In this document: piece by piece, positions 44,761-44,802 of the stretch | Layout: each line of letters starts with the position of its first letter | How positions within the stretch are numbered: the stretch's first letter is position 1 | Source: Sphingomonas albertensis | GTDB lineage: Bacteria; Pseudomonadota; Alphaproteobacteria; Sphingomonadales; Sphingomonadaceae | Direction of reading: 5' to 3' | NCBI RefSeq assembly: GCF_014358075.1 | Contig: NZ_JACONT010000036.1 | Location: 1 to 44,802, forward strand | DNA length: 44,802 nt | Notes under the pieces: generated by a model | The model's input: the letters and a program-made list of their open reading frames with translations, nothing else | What the model was told of the DNA's origin: nothing | The model's database searches: none | Position numbers and translations under genes: made by a program

Positions 44761-44802
44761 GGTTTCCGCGTTACCCGAACTGGAGTGACTTGAGCGGGCC
44801 GG

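Overview
The window is G+C-rich alphaproteobacterial chromosome, most likely from Sphingomonas or a close sphingomonad. Support for this is the chpT-cheA linkage, the cobA-DUF2849-cysI-DUF934-cysH operon, a TonB receptor with a DIVITAQ box, many GTG and ATGA-overlap starts, and interspersed intergenic palindromes that translate as FPREGGGP or PLPSREGG. Most of it is core housekeeping DNA. One stretch, about 23.1-27.4 kb, is accessory in character: AT-richer in places, with small unrecognised genes, a frameshifted gene, and a tRNA-Arg at its right edge. I see no prophage, insertion sequence, CRISPR array or recognisable defence system.

Layout. 0-2.5 kb: the stub of a FAD-dependent amine-oxidase-like gene, rpoH (heat-shock sigma factor) and rluD on the minus strand, then a JAMM/MPN peptidase gene starting almost back to back with rluD. 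2.8-8.6 kb: a plus-strand signalling operon chpT-cheA-cheW-cheY-cheB-cheR. It has a complete adaptation and kinase core but no chemoreceptor or flagellar gene here, and CheA carries a degenerate receiver tail. 8.7-10.3 kb: UPF0262, a GH25 lysozyme-like membrane protein lacking the catalytic Glu, and cytidine deaminase. 10.5-12.0 kb: dnaB. 12.2-16.1 kb: assimilatory sulfate reduction and siroheme synthesis. 16.3-23.1 kb: astD, selO, an alpha/beta hydrolase, an SDR, a GH130 enzyme and a DEDDh exonuclease-BRCT fusion.

23.2-28.2 kb: small hypothetical envelope proteins, the gene split at a run of nine G, tRNA-Arg(CCT), a SWIB protein and a DUF2945 protein. 28.3-30.7 kb: glutathione-dependent formaldehyde oxidation (adhC, a VOC protein, fghA). 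31.1-36.1 kb: a large TonB-dependent receptor divergent from a pterin operon (folE, FolM-like SDR, folB). 36.4-42.8 kb: branched-chain amino acid synthesis on the minus strand. leuA is preceded by a leucine-rich leader peptide and an inverted repeat that look like an attenuator, followed upstream by a YceI protein, ilvC, ilvN and ilvB. 42.9-44.7 kb: miaA and serB, divergent with overlapping start regions.

Almost every longer intergenic gap holds one of several families of paired palindromic repeats. No large new system stands out. The best leads are the leuA leader, the G9-tract gene, the unusual CheA, the GH25 active-site loss, the tandem hairpins before rpoH and the repeat families.
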